From Chrysomallon squamiferum (lineage: Eukaryota > Mollusca > Gastropoda > Neomphalida > Peltospiridae): a stretch of 64,000 nt of DNA. The stretch spans positions 22,003,822 through 22,067,821 of the forward strand of contig CM022671.1 in the NCBI GenBank assembly GCA_012295275.1, in the 5' to 3' direction. Positions 46,489-60,181 of the stretch are shown here, piece after piece. Numbering within the stretch: the first letter of the stretch is position 1; every line of letters starts with the position of its first letter. Position numbers and translations under genes: made by a program. The notes beneath the pieces are model-generated. The model made no database searches. It was not told the DNA's origin and was given only the letters and a program-made list of their open reading frames with translations.

Positions 46489-48673
46489 GTCATTATTATT
46501 ACTGTTACTACTACTATTATAGTTATTACTATTATTACTATTACTATTGCTTTTACTATTATTATTACTGTTATTATTATTTAATTAATTAATTTTATTT
46601 ATTTATTTATTTATTACTGTTGTATTATTTTTATTTTTATTTTTATTTTTTTATATTTATTTTTATTTTTTTCAGATTACAACAACATAAGCAAGTTTTT
46701 GAACAGAATTCTTGGGATGAAGGTTACCATACAAAACGCCTTGTTCAGCTACTTCACAGAGACCCTTACCACTATTATTCTTGAGGCCAAAAGAAATGGC
46801 CGGTGGGACATGGGAATTCTTGGTATGTTTTGTTAAAATTTCAATTTTAGAATATTTTAAGTTCTTTGTTTTTTGATATTAAGAGAAGATTCATTTTTAT
46901 TTTATTAGTGTTGTTTTTTCATTTGTTTTTTTTTCTCTTATTCACTATAAAACCATATTACGTAACTCTGAAATTATTAAAGGTAAACATTTTTTATTCT
47001 GTTGTAAAGATTGATATATAAAAAAAATGTCTGTTCAAAATTTATTATAAAATGCTTCCTAAAAGAATTTCCAAACTTTTATCACATTAAGTATTCAATT
47101 TTTTTTACCTTCTGTTGCATATTTCAACAAAATACTTCAATCTTAAAGATAATGACAACAAATCTCAAGAGAATTGATTTCCTAGAAGGAAAGCTTAAAG
47201 TTTTTAGCAGTGGTCCCAGAACAGTAATTACATGCTTCTAACTGGTTTGTTTTATTTCATTTATTTTTTTATTTATTTTTATTTATTTATTTAAATATTT
47301 TTATTTATTTATTTATTTATTTATTTAAAAAAAATATTAAAAATTTAATATTATTTGAACATTGATTTTTCAGATCTTGGATCAGGGCAGGAAAGAGTTC
47401 ACAAACTTGAAACTCAGACATTCCTTGGCAACACAGCAACCAACACAGCCAAAACAGAACTTACCACAGTATGTACTTTATTTCATTAACAATGACTTGC
47501 CCTTGTACAGTCAGTTAAAATACAGTACTCCAGAAAATTATAAGAGAATATTTCATAAATACAAATGTCTGATTTTGTCTATTTTTTACAAGTTATTGAC
47601 TGTTTACTTACACTTTATTTTTAATTTCATTGCTATTTATAACATTATTATTATTATTATACAATTAATGCATTATTTGAATATTGTATGTTCTTGATAA
47701 CTGTTTAGACAGAGAACAAATGCTTGAAGTTTGATTAAACTTAGGCTATTTATTTTAAAAATTTAAATAATAACAGTTTTGATTTACATATTAAAATGTA
47801 TTCAGTATTTTGATTAAATTTTATGCAGTTATTGTTAAAAAAAAAAAAATTAAAAACAAATGAGACAAAAGAAATTTAAATTTGACTTTGATTTATGACA
47901 GATTTCTGTGGAACGTGGAATGTCGTGGCTGTCTGCTACAGATTTGTGGAGAAAGTGTTCTGGAACAGAAGAAGGATTCTATCTCTCACTTCAGGTTCAA
48001 TGATTTCTTCTTTTATATTTCCACTCCAACCCAAATTCAGTTTACATAATAATAATATTTGTTACCTAGCAGAGTTGGCAAAAATTAATTTTTGTTATGT
48101 CGCCTTCAGTACTAACTAACAGTATTATTTATAATAGTTTTTAAAAAGTGTGAATGATGTTTATGGTAACTTAAGTGTCTTCTTAGTTCATGAGAAGGAA
48201 TGAAGTCTGTTCTGGTACATAGGCAGGTGTTTTGATGTAAAAAATCTAAAAATAAATGTGTGTTAGTTTGTGGATTTTTTCAACAGTATGTTTCGTATAT
48301 TAATCATAATTTTATTAATACAATAAAAAATATAAAAAATTAAAGCCCACCACCAAAGACACCAAACAAACAAAAAAAATCATTTGTTTTGATTTTGATT
48401 GATTTATTTATTATTATTATCATTATTATTATTATTATTTTTAATTAGGAGAGAAACTTGAAAAAGACGTGTGTGTTGATTGTTCAACAAGGCAAGAACA
48501 AGAAACATGAGAAGCTGTATAACGTCTACCGTCCAAACACAGGACTTCAGCCTCGCTGTGAGACTTTGGAGGAGATCAGAAAGAAATATAAAAAGGTACT
48601 GTTTGTTTTACATGCAGGATTTTTTTTTTTTTTTTTTTAAAGAAACCAGTGTGTGAAAGAGAGTGTTTTTATG

Positions 48674-48717
<44 letters not shown>

Positions 48718-49408
48718 TGTGAGTGAGTGAGTGAGTGAGTGTGTGTACGTGGTTATTTATATAGATATATGAGTGTGTGTATATCGATGTATATTTTGTG
48801 TATATGGGACAGAGTAAATGTTAAATTTACAAAGTCTTACTATGACAATAGGTTAAACGAAGAATGTATTTGTACTTAGGATTTTTATATTCATTTATAA
48901 GAAAATGTGTAAGTTTTTTGTATATATCATTATATGCATATACAAGAGTGTTTTAGATTAATGTACATATGAAAGAATGTAAAGAGAAATGTGTTTATTT
49001 TGGTCTGTATGTTTGCATGTATACACATATACAGAGACACACACACACACACACACACACAGATAGATAGATGTAAGGATTCTAGGTTTATTATTTAAAT
49101 ATTGTTGTATAATCTGTTACAGGTTTTGCCGGACGAGGCCCAGACTTGGTGGGATGATCAGTACTATTTGTCAGCTACTAACTGCAGTCATGCTTACTGG
49201 TATGTCAGTTACTAGATAATTCTTACTGTGAGAATCTCCTACAACTACTTTGTAACTGTTTTATTGTTGTTACTGGTGGGATGATAAGTATTGTTTGTCA
49301 GCTATAAATTGTAATAATTCTTACTGTTATGTTGGTTATTGTATAATTTTTACTTTCAAATTAGTTTATAACCCATCTTTTTTTTTTATTGGTTTATTAT
49401 TGTTTTTA

Positions 49409-49473
<65 letters not shown>

Positions 49474-50279
49474 GTTACTGTTGTCTAGGAGAGGTAACTG
49501 TCGCAGAGCAAGTTTAGGTCTGCCGTGTGAGATTGGTCTCCGAACTCGGACGTACCATGTGCTCAGTGGGTCTGTGCTGAGTGTGTGGAGCAAAGTGGAG
49601 AGTGTCCTGGCCTCCATGCCTGGAGCCTCTGGGTCCAAGATGCAGATCATCAGACTGAAAACTGACGATGGCCAGAGAATTGTTGGTAAGTTGTGGTCAC
49701 ACAAATCCTAGTGGTTTTTTTTTTTTTTTATACTTTGTTGTTTCATTGGTTAGGATGCTGGAATGAGTTATTGTAGCTTACAGAACCATCTGTCTTTAGT
49801 GCATCTATAGACTATCATGTCTTTGTTTTTGTTTGTATTGGTAACCAGACTTTGCTAATAATAAAGGCTAAAATAAAGTTTGTTAGATTATCTGGAGACT
49901 GATGTTTTTATGTCATTTCAAACCAAGAAATATTATCCATTCAGCAAATGTTTGCAAAATTGCTGTATCTGTGTATCAGAGATTTCTAAAATATCAGCCT
50001 GCCCTGCCTACATTTTAGTGAAATGTAATTGTACAAAAATACATTCATACATTCATACATTGATATATAAAAAAAAAAGATCAAATCAGAATTTAAGATG
50101 GGGTTGTAATTTCAGAACATTTTTTTTTTTTTTTTTCTGTTACAGGCAGTCTAATTCCAGGCAATTGTGTCAAAGCTCTGATATCCATTCTGTCACAAGA
50201 CTCGGCCAAGACATACATAGAGAAACACGAAGTGCCTGATGATTCACCAGCACCTTTAAGTATGCCAATGTTGTTCTGA
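32389..50279 (+). CDS. SBNO1: Strawberry notch homologue (SBNO1-like helicase-related coregulator)
   Basis: Nuclear DExH-family ATPase-like transcription coregulator linked to Notch and other signalling. Thirty coding exons: 32389-32406, 33258-33380, 33948-34052, 34511-35426, 36091-36205, 36512-36721, 37301-37385, 37790-37880, 38242-38403, 38979-39220, 39599-39752, 39951-40133, 40433-40530, 40848-40960, 41182-41370, 41727-41969, 42629-42765, 43156-43287, 43677-43812, 44308-44420, 45128-45199, 45528-45633, 45935-46009, 46676-46822, 47374-47468, 47902-47994, 48449-48595, 49123-49199, 49489-49685, 50146-50279. About 1,568 residues if one base in exon 4 is ignored. Walker [12 protein letters not shown] (~496), DECH box (~612), acidic Ser/Asp then Lys-rich linker (~872-1,015), [20 protein letters not shown] (~1,050) and [10 protein letters not shown] motif VI (~1,148). 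Start MATEAN chosen because its donor is in phase with exon 2. Exon 4 has an apparent +1 frameshift at 34,808-34,811. The exon 10 and 15 acceptors are less certain. Confidence 0.95.
36841..37130. repeat. (TTTTA)n pentamer array in SBNO1 intron 6
   Basis: About 15 copies of TTTTA run from roughly 36,905 to 36,980, followed by poly-T and TTTTTA variants to 37,040. This is intronic. Confidence 0.9.
39281..39328. repeat. (GT)n microsatellite in SBNO1 intron 10
   Basis: An uninterrupted GT dinucleotide run of over 40 bases, 60 bases downstream of an exon donor. Confidence 0.9.
39878..39930. repeat. (AAT)n microsatellite before SBNO1 exon 12
   Basis: About 17 AAT units end 20 bases upstream of the exon 12 acceptor (39,950), so they replace the usual polypyrimidine region with purine-rich repeat apart from a short GTTGTTTCAG. 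Confidence 0.85.
42252..42444. repeat. Recent tandem duplication (~99 bp) in SBNO1 intron 16
   Basis: CAGCATCAGATG through GATAAAGT(T/C)AGTTATATTT occurs twice, at 42,252-42,350 and 42,351-42,444. The copies are nearly identical apart from a few substitutions and a short deletion in the second. There is no coding content. Confidence 0.88.
46390..46672. repeat. ATT/ACT microsatellite in SBNO1 intron 23
   Basis: ATT, ACT and GTT trinucleotides with ATTT and TTTTA runs fill the 3' half of the intron up to the exon 24 acceptor. Confidence 0.85.
49269..49385 (+). pseudogene. Decayed tandem copy of SBNO1 exon 28
   Basis: 49,276-49,320 (GTGGGATGATAAGTATTGTT and on) mirrors 49,150-49,194 of exon 28 (GTGGGATGATCAGTACTATT and on). 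The similarity continues past the exon donor into the flanking intron, so exon and intron were duplicated together, about 126 bp apart. The copy has an in-frame TAA where exon 28 has CTACTAAC, and the donor GTATGT has become TTATGT. It is a dead exon within intron 28. Confidence 0.8.
49403..49473. repeat. (ATT)n microsatellite in SBNO1 intron 28
   Basis: About 20 ATT units directly upstream of the exon 29 acceptor region (49,488). Confidence 0.9.
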
Positions 50280-51565
50280 CAGATGCTAAGAATTCACGCT
50301 TGAGAATCGCCTGTTTATCATTGCCATGGTAATTCAGAAGTCAGAAAGAAACATTCAGAATTCATCTCCAGGATAGTCCAGATGGAGTGTAATGTATTTT
50401 TGTGATGGATACCTTAAAAATTCATTTCTTTTTGGAGTTTGAGAATTTCAAGTTACTGATGGTTAAAATGGCGTAAGTACCGCCAGATTGAAATGGAGAT
50501 GGAAGAACATTAACAGTTTATTTGTGCAGTTTCTTCTAAGCATCAAATTGAAAAAATCATGATATAAAATATGGTGTGATGAATCCAATGAAAGAACTGA
50601 GAAGATAACTAGAAAACTGCCAGTGGTATAGCCCAGTTGTTTTGACATTTTTAAAATGAGCATTCAGAATTCAGACGGAGATTTGACATTTCAGTGTAAA
50701 AAAAAAAAAAAAAAAAAAAACTTTACTTATTTCTAACACAAAAATCACCATAATGAATAATTTCACAGAGATAAAGATTTAAGAAGAATAATAATAAGAA
50801 TTGATGATAATGTGAAAAAAAATTTTTGATGAGTATTGTGTTTATAACATGCAGCACTGGATTCAGATACCCTGCCACTGCCAGGCACTTTTTTAACATG
50901 ACTTTAACTTTGCATCAACTGAAGCGTGAAAAACACCTTGTACAGACCACAATTTTAAATTTGCAATTCATTGTTTCCAGTTGGCAATATTCTGACATTA
51001 CATTTCTTGTGATTTGTTTTGTACCTGAAAGCATTACTACAAGACTACAACAGAATGGAAAAAAGAAGAAAAAAAAAAAGAAGTTTGTGCAGAGAGTATT
51101 ATACTAAGTTATGATGGGATTTTTTTTTCTTTCTTGAGTTTTTAATCAGTTATGATAAGCAGAAAAGGAAAGAGATCTAAATGTTCTGTCACAGTCCAGA
51201 GAGTGGTCATTGTATCTAGTCAGATTAGTTCTTTTATAACTTCAGAATCTCCATTCTCTCTTCAGTCACATTCTTGATGTTGAGGAAACAACTGTATTCA
51301 AAGCTGAGCAGAAATGATTTTTATTTTCATCAAAGTGTTCAAGTATAACTTTTGTTCATCCATTTTGATAAAAGCATTTTTGTTTCCAAAACAACCACTC
51401 TTTGGTGTTAATGATGCCATTTCAATTTATACAGCTTATGATTCTTTGTTTTACTTTTTTTTTTTTCTTTTTTTTTTCTTTTTTTAAACCAGTTTTAAAA
51501 TAAGATCAGTCATTTGAAAATCAGGACTGAAGTACCAATAATGTTCAGTTTTTTCTTTCTAACAT

Positions 51566-51610
<45 letters not shown>

Positions 51611-52695
51611 TCATTTTGATACATAAAGATTTCAAGGATCCAAAACAGAAATCAAATTTTTCTTTTTAAATGAATTAATATTGTAATTTGTTAATTTTCA
51701 GCAAAGATGTTTGTGTTATAAGCAGGATTAGACATAAAATACAGCTTTAACAAGGAGGATACACAAACATCCGTTCACTGTTTATATAGTTTGTTTCTAT
51801 ACATAATAGCCAGAATGTGCTTCCATACTCCAGATGCAAAAAAACGGGATGATGTTTTTATGTAATTCTGGATTGACATTAAACAGGATGATAATGATGA
51901 TGACAAAACTTCGCTGAAACTTTTCAGACGAGGATTGATAAATTATTTATTATGTAATCTGTGTGTATTTGTGTCCAATAATTTGGAAGAAAAGCGAAAA
52001 GTTTTATTATGAATATGCTGGGGTTACTATCAAGTGAAAAATTAATTCTGATTTGTTAAAAAAACAAAAAAAAAAACACAAAATTTATCCAAAAAAAAAG
52101 AAGATAAAATGAAATAAATTTAAAACAAACAAAATCATTCGGGAAAGAAAGATTTATTTCCCTTGTGTGTGGTTTTCATAAAAAGAAGAAAAGGAAAGTG
52201 TTTCTGTTAACAGTTTACTGGTGATGTTTACATTTCGCAGTACTAGAACTTTTGAATAAGAATGTATGTCTGTTTAAAGTGGGAACAAGAACAAAAGAAT
52301 AGTAGTAAATAACATTAAAAATATATATATATATATATATATATTTTGACATCCCTATAGATGCACCCCATGTCTTTCAGTAATAATGATGTTGTAATCT
52401 ACATTCCTTATGGATTTTTGTGCCTCCCAAGACATTTGATATAAACTTAACAAGCAAACTGTTCAGAAGTCTGTGATTATAACTACAAAAAAAAAAAAAA
52501 AAAAAAAAAAAATTCTTCTGACCAATTGATGTTATTCTACATATCTGTAATCATTTGACATTTCCACATTAATCACTGGCATATGTATTTTCAGATATTA
52601 TGTTTTATTAAATTATTAAATTATGTATTAGGATGATTATCATTATATTTGTCTTGTTGTTTTGTGATTATTATTATTATTATTATTATCATTAA

Positions 52696-52770
<75 letters not shown>

Positions 52771-54400
52771 AATTAAAATTATTATTATTATTATTATTAT
52801 TATTGCTGTTGTTATTATTGCATTCACATCCAATGACTGGTTATAGAATATTTGCTGTGTCTTTGTGTAATTTGTATTTCAGTTTAGGAAAATGTATAAA
52901 TGTATATGATTGAATGAGTGACTAAACACAAATTATGTCAGAGGAAATAGTAACAACATTCATTTAAATATTCATGATTGTATTCCTGTGTTGGCGTATT
53001 TTATTGTGATGGGGATTTAAAGTATTTTATTTTACTATTATTATTATTTTTTTTTTTAATAGCTAAGAATTAAAAAACAATTCTTGAAACTATAACAGAG
53101 GTTGTTAGGTCTTTTTACTGTCTTAGTTTGATTTTGAAAAATATTCAGTTGACATAAAATAGAAATAATATTTGTAATTAATGGAATATGATAGAAAAAT
53201 GAAATCTACAGCAGTTACAGTTGACATGTTTTTAACTGTGTATTCTAAATTAAAAAAAACCTTTTTTTTTTTTTTTTTTTTTTTTGGCCATGACAATATT
53301 AAAAGAACTGAAACAAATATGTACCCAGAAAAAAAAATTACATAGTGTGCCTTATCTGAATCTATATATATATTTTTTTTTTTTATTTTTTTTTTTTGTT
53401 ATTTTTAAAATTATTTTATTTATTGTAAGACTTCTCTTGGGTTTCCAAATTTTAAGTTGTTCTTGATATAGTTATGAAAGAAAGCTAACCACAATTCAAA
53501 TAACCATTTATTTACAATTTATTTTTTTACATCCTTCTCTTTTGTATTATAATAATTAATTTAGTTAAAATTAAGTTAAATTACCAGATTTTAAATTGTT
53601 AATTTCAGATATACTTTTGCTTGTGTGTTTGTGTGTGTATATATGTAGAGTTTTGGGGTTGATTTTTTCTGACTATTCAATCTTGTGTGTGGGAATCACA
53701 TCATAAATTTTCATTCTGCACAAATCTTTTGTAAAAACATCATCATTATTATGTAGGTAAACTTGTTAATCAGAGATAAATCTAACTTCTCTTTGCTGCA
53801 GGCAACTTATGCTCAGTTGCAATAATAATCCCCATTTGCAATCCAATCGCAATGCTTTGACAATCCTTGGATTCCTAATACATGTAGTGTCTGATTATGG
53901 CTAAGACAACATAAAATATAGTATTATAAATACTTACATCTGCTATAATTCAGTGGGATAGTAAATATGCAGAATCTGTCTCCATTTTTTCTATGTAATG
54001 TTGGAAGTTTTTTTTAATTGTTTTTAAAGGGGATGTTTATTTTATTAATTTTTTTTTTTTTTATCAGATACTAGTTGTTTTATTTTTCCTTAGTTTTAGT
54101 CACATTATGCAAAATTACAAACAAAAATATTGAAATTAATAGAATTAAATATTCAGCCGCCAGAAGCCATTCCATATTAGTTTCAAACTCAAGTTTTTGA
54201 CAGATTTAAAACTAAATACATCATATACTATGATATTATATATATATTGTTAGTTTTTTTGTATGTTACTTCCTTTTGAGAGAGGTTTTATTTTTGTTTG
54301 TTTATTTATTGTTTTCAAAAGACATGTAATTTGATAACAGCAATGGTTTTTTGCTGGAAAGGTAAACAATGATTTCAATAAATATGGTGTAATTTTTGTT
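50280..54400 (+). other. Probable SBNO1 3' UTR
   Basis: No gene is recognised after the SBNO1 stop. Sequence to at least 51,400 is less simple than typical introns and could be 3' UTR. AATAAA hexamers occur at about 52,114-52,119 and 54,377-54,382, and again near 55,886; which one is used cannot be told. The stretch includes long poly-A runs (50,697-50,720; 51,570-51,608; 52,486-52,512), a TA run (52,321-52,344), an ATT array (52,668-52,805) and poly-T (53,261-53,285). Confidence 0.4.
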
Positions 54401-54979
54401 TCATACATGGTATCACAGAACTTCAGCAGATTTTCATAGTTTTATATAATATATGTATTTTCTTTAATGTGTATCTAAAATACGAGATTTCTGTAATTAC
54501 TTCCTTCAGGGTAAAACAGAACAGTAACTTGTCCTTTTTACTATTTATTTGTTTATTTATTTGTTTATTTATTATTATTATTATCATTATTATTTTAATT
54601 ATTTATTATTATTGGTTGCTGTGGTTGTGTGTGTATTCTAAAAAATTTTTTATTTTTAACATAATGCTGTATTTCAGTAAAATAAGGTAAACAGTTATAT
54701 ACTTATTTGCTGTATGTTCTTTCTAATTTCTTTTGCTGCATTAAGTATGTTAAGGGATTGTTTGTACACTTAAAATTTACCTATGTAACAATTTATTTTG
54801 AGCAAAGTATGTTTTTAAAAATTTTGTTTTATTATTAATATTTAGATTATTATTATTATTACTATTATTATTTTTTTTTTTTTTTTTTTTTTTGCAATGT
54901 TATAATTTATTATTAAGGTACATATGTTACATCAACAATTTCCTTAGAGATTTTGTGATTTTTTAAATATTTATTATTG

Positions 54980-55049
<70 letters not shown>

Positions 55050-55092
55050 TACTACTACTACTACTACCACTATTCCTATTAATTCTGTCATA

Positions 55093-55141
<49 letters not shown>

Positions 55142-55148
55142 TATTTAT

Positions 55149-55182
<34 letters not shown>

Positions 55183-57029
55183 TTTTTATAACTGAAGGAT
55201 GAGGAAGAAAGGACAACAACAAAATAATTTCTAAGCTGTAAATTATGTTACAAAGAAAACACAGATGATAATGAAAATCATGAATACTACATATGATTTA
55301 CTTTTATGAGTGTGTGGTGTGGGTGTGTGTGTGTAAAATATATATATATATCTGTAATTATACATATGAACAGACAGGCATAGTGTATCTTTAACTCAGG
55401 TTCAAGTGATAATGATAGTACCTATATGTTACCAATCTTTATAATCCTGTGGAACTACTTCAGTTTTTTTTTATATCTGTTGCCATTTCAAAATAACAAC
55501 TGATAATAAAAAAATTTGATCCAGATCTTGTGGATTATTGTCCTTAGTGATCAATCTGTACTTTGTATTATTATTATATTATTATTATTATTATTATTAT
55601 TAAATGTCCATTGAATGTAAGGTTATACTGGACTGTATAAATTAACTTGAATGGTTTAACAAAGGTGCTACAGTCTTGTGTTCACCATTTTGTTTCCAAG
55701 GGAGACAAATCTGTAACTATACTGTTAATTTATAGATACATTTGTGTTAACATGTATTCCTGAAACTGTGAGACAGTAATGAATCATTTTGAGTTTTCTT
55801 GCAATGTCTGATTGTTGATAATGGTTGATTAAAAATATGAAATTATTTGTTTCTTTGTTTTTTATTCTTTATTAATTCAGTAAGAAAATAAACAAACTTA
55901 TTATTTATTTATTTTTTATTTTATTTTATTTTTATTTAATTATTAATTACACAGAATTAAGAAAAATACTTTAAAAATGTCTTTATGTCGATCTTCCTTG
56001 GTATTTTGTACCGTTGCTTACGACAGAAAAAAATAAGAACGCGAACATTCATCTTTCTTAAGAGATAAAACGTTATTTAACCTTGTGAATAGTCCAGACG
56101 AAAGATAAGATGTTCCAAACTGGAGTATAAAGTGGCAAACAAACATTTCTTATTGTATCAAACGGAACCACTGATGGTCTTGCATTTCGGAGGTTTTTTT
56201 TTGTTGTTGTTGTTGTTTATAATCGGAGTTAACGAAAGGTTTATGGAATATGCGTTAATTTAAAATTTAAAATGTAAGATTTAAAAAAAAAAATTAAATA
56301 TTGTATTTATTACTATTGTTGTTGTTGTTTTAATTAAAGCATTTGTTTTGCAATGAATAACAAACTCAACGTAACTACAAAACATTTTATTATCAACCAT
56401 AAATCTAATAGAAGGTAACCATATAAGTATTCTACGTGTATAATATACCTATATAACGTAATCTATGCACAAAATAAATAACACAAAACACAACCGCACA
56501 TAAACACCATGTACTGCATGCATTCCCAGAAAGTCTTGTGCATGTTCAGTTTCTTCCATAAATAATAATTTTTCCAAAAAAGATATCAGCAGTTCTTGAA
56601 TTTCGTTACATATCTGAGGTTTTTCAAATTAAATAAATAAATAGTTTTTAAAAATTAACTAGTCGTACTATTCACAAGATAAAAAAAAAAAAAAAAGTAT
56701 CATCGTCACATCATAAATTAATAAACCATTTTTTTTTTTGTTTTAATGTATCTGTCTGTGTTTGTGTGTATATAGTTGTACATACATCCATACATACATT
56801 CATATATAATTTGTAAGTTATTGTTAGTGTGACACAATATTTATCACGTCTGTAGACAATTTACTGATTCCATATTATTATATCAGAATCGGCTTCATAA
56901 TTTCATAACTATGTAATATTATATAACACAATATTTTATGATGATATGTTTTCAGTTATTAATATTGTGTTGTCTCTGTATTTGAGGCATCTCTCCTTCT
57001 TTATCCAGTCCAACCGATGCTTGAGACAG
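54401..57029. other. Gene-free stretch with ATT arrays
   Basis: Simple sequence dominates: ATT arrays at 54,566-54,614, 54,973-55,050 and 55,097-55,138, poly-T at 54,872-54,892 and 55,151-55,181, and ATT at 55,567-55,601. No coding sequence is recognised. The end of the SBNO1 transcript may lie here. Confidence 0.55.
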
Positions 57030-57145
57030 GAAAAGGATTGTATCCTTCTTTCTGTGGAAAGACGCACATAAAAGACCCCTTTCTCCTAATCGACAACAGT
57101 ATCGTATGCACTGAAGACATCGGGTTTCCTCTCGCTTGTCATCAT
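57030..57145 (+). mobile_element. Degenerate molluscan SINE core
   Basis: TTTCTGTGGAAAGACGCACA, then CATAAAAGACCCCTTTCTCC, TAATCGAC and CGGGTTTCCTCTCGC occur in the order and spacing of a SINE that I recall as common in molluscs (GTGCATATAAAAGATCCC, CTAATCG, GCGGGTTTCCTCTC). No intact tRNA head or tail is visible, so this is an old truncated copy. Open frames crossing it on both strands are artefacts. Confidence 0.6.
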
Positions 57146-57552
57146 TATGCATGTTTTTTTTTTATAACAGTTAATAACAAAACGAGTTCAATTGTTGCTA
57201 ACATTACATTGGTAAATTCTTCATATTTTACTGATGACAAATTCACAGAAATATATATATATATATTTGTGACCAGGTCACCATGAGGAACATCGTATAC
57301 ATTAGAATTTATTGACTATGCAGTCATTATATTTAACTAGCTATTATATACTGAATAATAATTCACACGAAGAAGTGTTTGTGCGTAATATTTTGTTAGA
57401 GACACATTTTTGTTAAAGGTATCAAGTTTGTAAGAGTTAAAGATTCAACAATTTAATTACATGTATATGATTAAATTATATTAATTATATTTCAGTGATA
57501 ATGATTAATATTACTAATTATGATGATAGTAGTAATAATAATAATAATAATA

Positions 57553-57597
<45 letters not shown>

Positions 57598-57933
57598 ATC
57601 TAACGATTATCTCTAGCTTGCCATATAACTAATTATTAGTATTTAACAATCGATCTGTTTTGTTGTAAATCTACATAAATATACACATAACGTGAAGACC
57701 ATTCTCTTAATGAAAGCAAAATATCGATGACAAGATGATTAAATCTCAAAATGGTGATAAAATAGTTAATTATTAGTTACTCGTGTGCTATATAATTATA
57801 CAATACTAAGGAAGCAGTTACAGTGTTGACTTTCATGTTGTCGTGAGTCCAAGAATCTGATAAGAAAGTAAACTTAAACTGTATGTAAGCTAAATGTATA
57901 TTATATTATATATACATATGCAGACAGACAGAC

Positions 57934-58007
<74 letters not shown>

Positions 58008-60052
58008 GAAAAGAAAATATTCCCCCAAACCATGAACCATCAGCGTATAGCCATTTTAAAAAAGCCATCAGACGTTTTGAACACAGAAATACTTCAATAC
58101 GAAAATGGACCAAACTGTAAAAAAAATAAAATACGAGGTTGTCTCTAACTGTAAACCCAACTAGAGATCATGTAAGCGATAGCAGACGTAGGTATTGTTT
58201 AAATGTCAGAACAACACAGCTGCCCAAAATAGAAAACATCCGCCAAGAAAATGAGTTCTGGCGTTGCTACCTGATCACGTAAGCAATATGGCCAAGACTG
58301 TGGTTCACCTGGCTTTTAGAAAACTGTACAACTTCAGCCTTTTGTTATTTTCACGATTACAGTGAACTAAAATAAATCCCTTGCTCATCTGTTTCACTGG
58401 TTTTGTAATAATACGTCTAATGACGACAGGTGAAACATTTAAACTATGTATGTATGTATGTGTGTATGTATGTATATACATCTCTATAGGTTTTCAGATA
58501 TAAGTATGACTGTCTGTCTATATATATGTATATATGTATATGTGTGAATTGTCATGTTAAGTATTTATGATGTATGCATGCATGTGTATGTGTATACATA
58601 CAAGAACTGTTTTAAATAATAATTTCGTGTTATAGCACACAAGTGTTTGTCGAGCATATCACCCTGCCTAGTATCGCTTACGCGCATTTATGTAATTATT
58701 TAATTTATTCCTGTAACAAAGATTTATATCAATAGCATCAAGACAAAATCGGTTCACATTTCAAATATACTGTTAACAAAGGTAAAGAGGTTCAACTATA
58801 TAAGTATAGCCTGTTATACATATATAAAGAACAATGTAAAATTTTCAGAATATCTAATATTACCATTATAAGTTGAAAGCCCCATGTACGTTAAAATATA
58901 TGTATTTGTGCTCTTTTATATGTGTTTGGGCTTTTTAAATATTCACATTTAGTCTTTAAGGCACAGATAATATAATTCTTAAAAAAATATATTTTTTGCT
59001 GCATGCTGCTGCATGTTGAAATATTTGTTGAAGTTTTTTTGGTGAATAATTGCTATGTTAAATGCATTAAGGCACAGTTTATAACGAACTATTACTGCCA
59101 GTGAAGTTAGAAATAGTCGTGTATTTTTTTTTTTTTTTGTTTTTGTATATTTGTTTTTTAATGGATAATGTATGTTTATGCATTCAAGGCACTGTTAATC
59201 TCATGGTTTGTAAACATCTCAGGTTATCAGTAACTTCAGGAGTCGTGTGTGTTAAACTATTTCACATTTCTTGTTACTTCTGTTATAAATATTAGACGTT
59301 TACATTTTCGCAAGCTACGTGAAGATAAATATCTGAACAGAACATTCACTATTTTCTTTCATTCTGTCGTCTGCTATGTAACTGCTTGGACAAGTAATAT
59401 ATCACATCGTTATGACTTCTTGTTCTTGTTTTGTTGTTGTTGTTGTTTTTTATTAGTATTATTATTATTCTTTACGAGAAGTAATAAAAAAGAAATATTG
59501 TTTTCCATTCGTAACTTCTCGGTGCTGTCCGATAATATTCGGAATAATTCGGAACCGGTGTGCATAAGAAACTTCTTTTTCATGAAGTTCCTTCTCGTCT
59601 ACACTGAGCTAAATTTGAAATCGACAGATAGTCTCTTTTTTAATCGTTTTATTGTTGTTGTTGCTACTTTTGTTCTCCTCATTATTATTATCATTTAAGT
59701 GATGTTCCTAATCTGTGTTTCTGTCACCTTTGACGTTAGATTAATGATAATTTGCAATATTTATTTTACCAATAGTAAAATGAAAAAAGAGCAAATTCAT
59801 AAGGCACTATTTCTGTCACGTTTTCAAAACAATACACAACTTCTCAAAACAAATCTTTTCCACATTTTTTTTTTTCTTTTAAATATCCACGTGACTACTG
59901 AGCTAATTTAGAACATTCCATCATTCAGAAGATTTCAAAACCAGACACACCATAGTACTACTTCTATATTACAAAACAGTAAAACAAAAATCAACTGCAT
60001 CTTCTACCGTATTACCCTCCGAATTATAACGACATGCTGGGAAGTGTCAAAA

Positions 60053-60083
<31 letters not shown>

Positions 60084-60181
60084 CTAGTCTCAGCTTTATA
60101 AGCAGTAATGGTATCTGTAATTATACCACACTTCCTTGTAGGACTGGTCGTGACATTGCTGTCAAAATATAACGAATGTAT
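57146..60181. other. Gene-free stretch with AAT/ATT and GA repeats
   Basis: Contains a compound AAT/ATT hairpin-forming array (57,533-57,595), GACA then (GA)n (57,922-58,003), GTAT repeats (58,446-58,474) and poly-T (60,057-60,083). A plus-strand frame at 59,249-59,698 is rich in Phe, Cys and Leu from T-rich sequence, with no domain, and is rejected. The stretch just before 60,182 would be the dehydrogenase 3' UTR. Confidence 0.5.

Noticed and set aside
46366-46584. Poly-Ile/Thr frame; similar Ile- or Asn-rich frames at 49,366, 52,621 and 32,065
   Set aside because: Translations of ATT/AAT arrays inside introns or UTR.
57017-57286. Overlapping frames on both strands near 57,000
   Set aside because: They cover the degenerate SINE and are explained by it.
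59249-59698. 149-codon plus-strand frame
   Set aside because: T-rich sequence gives Phe/Leu/Cys runs and terminal poly-Ile; no domain, splice support or conservation is visible.
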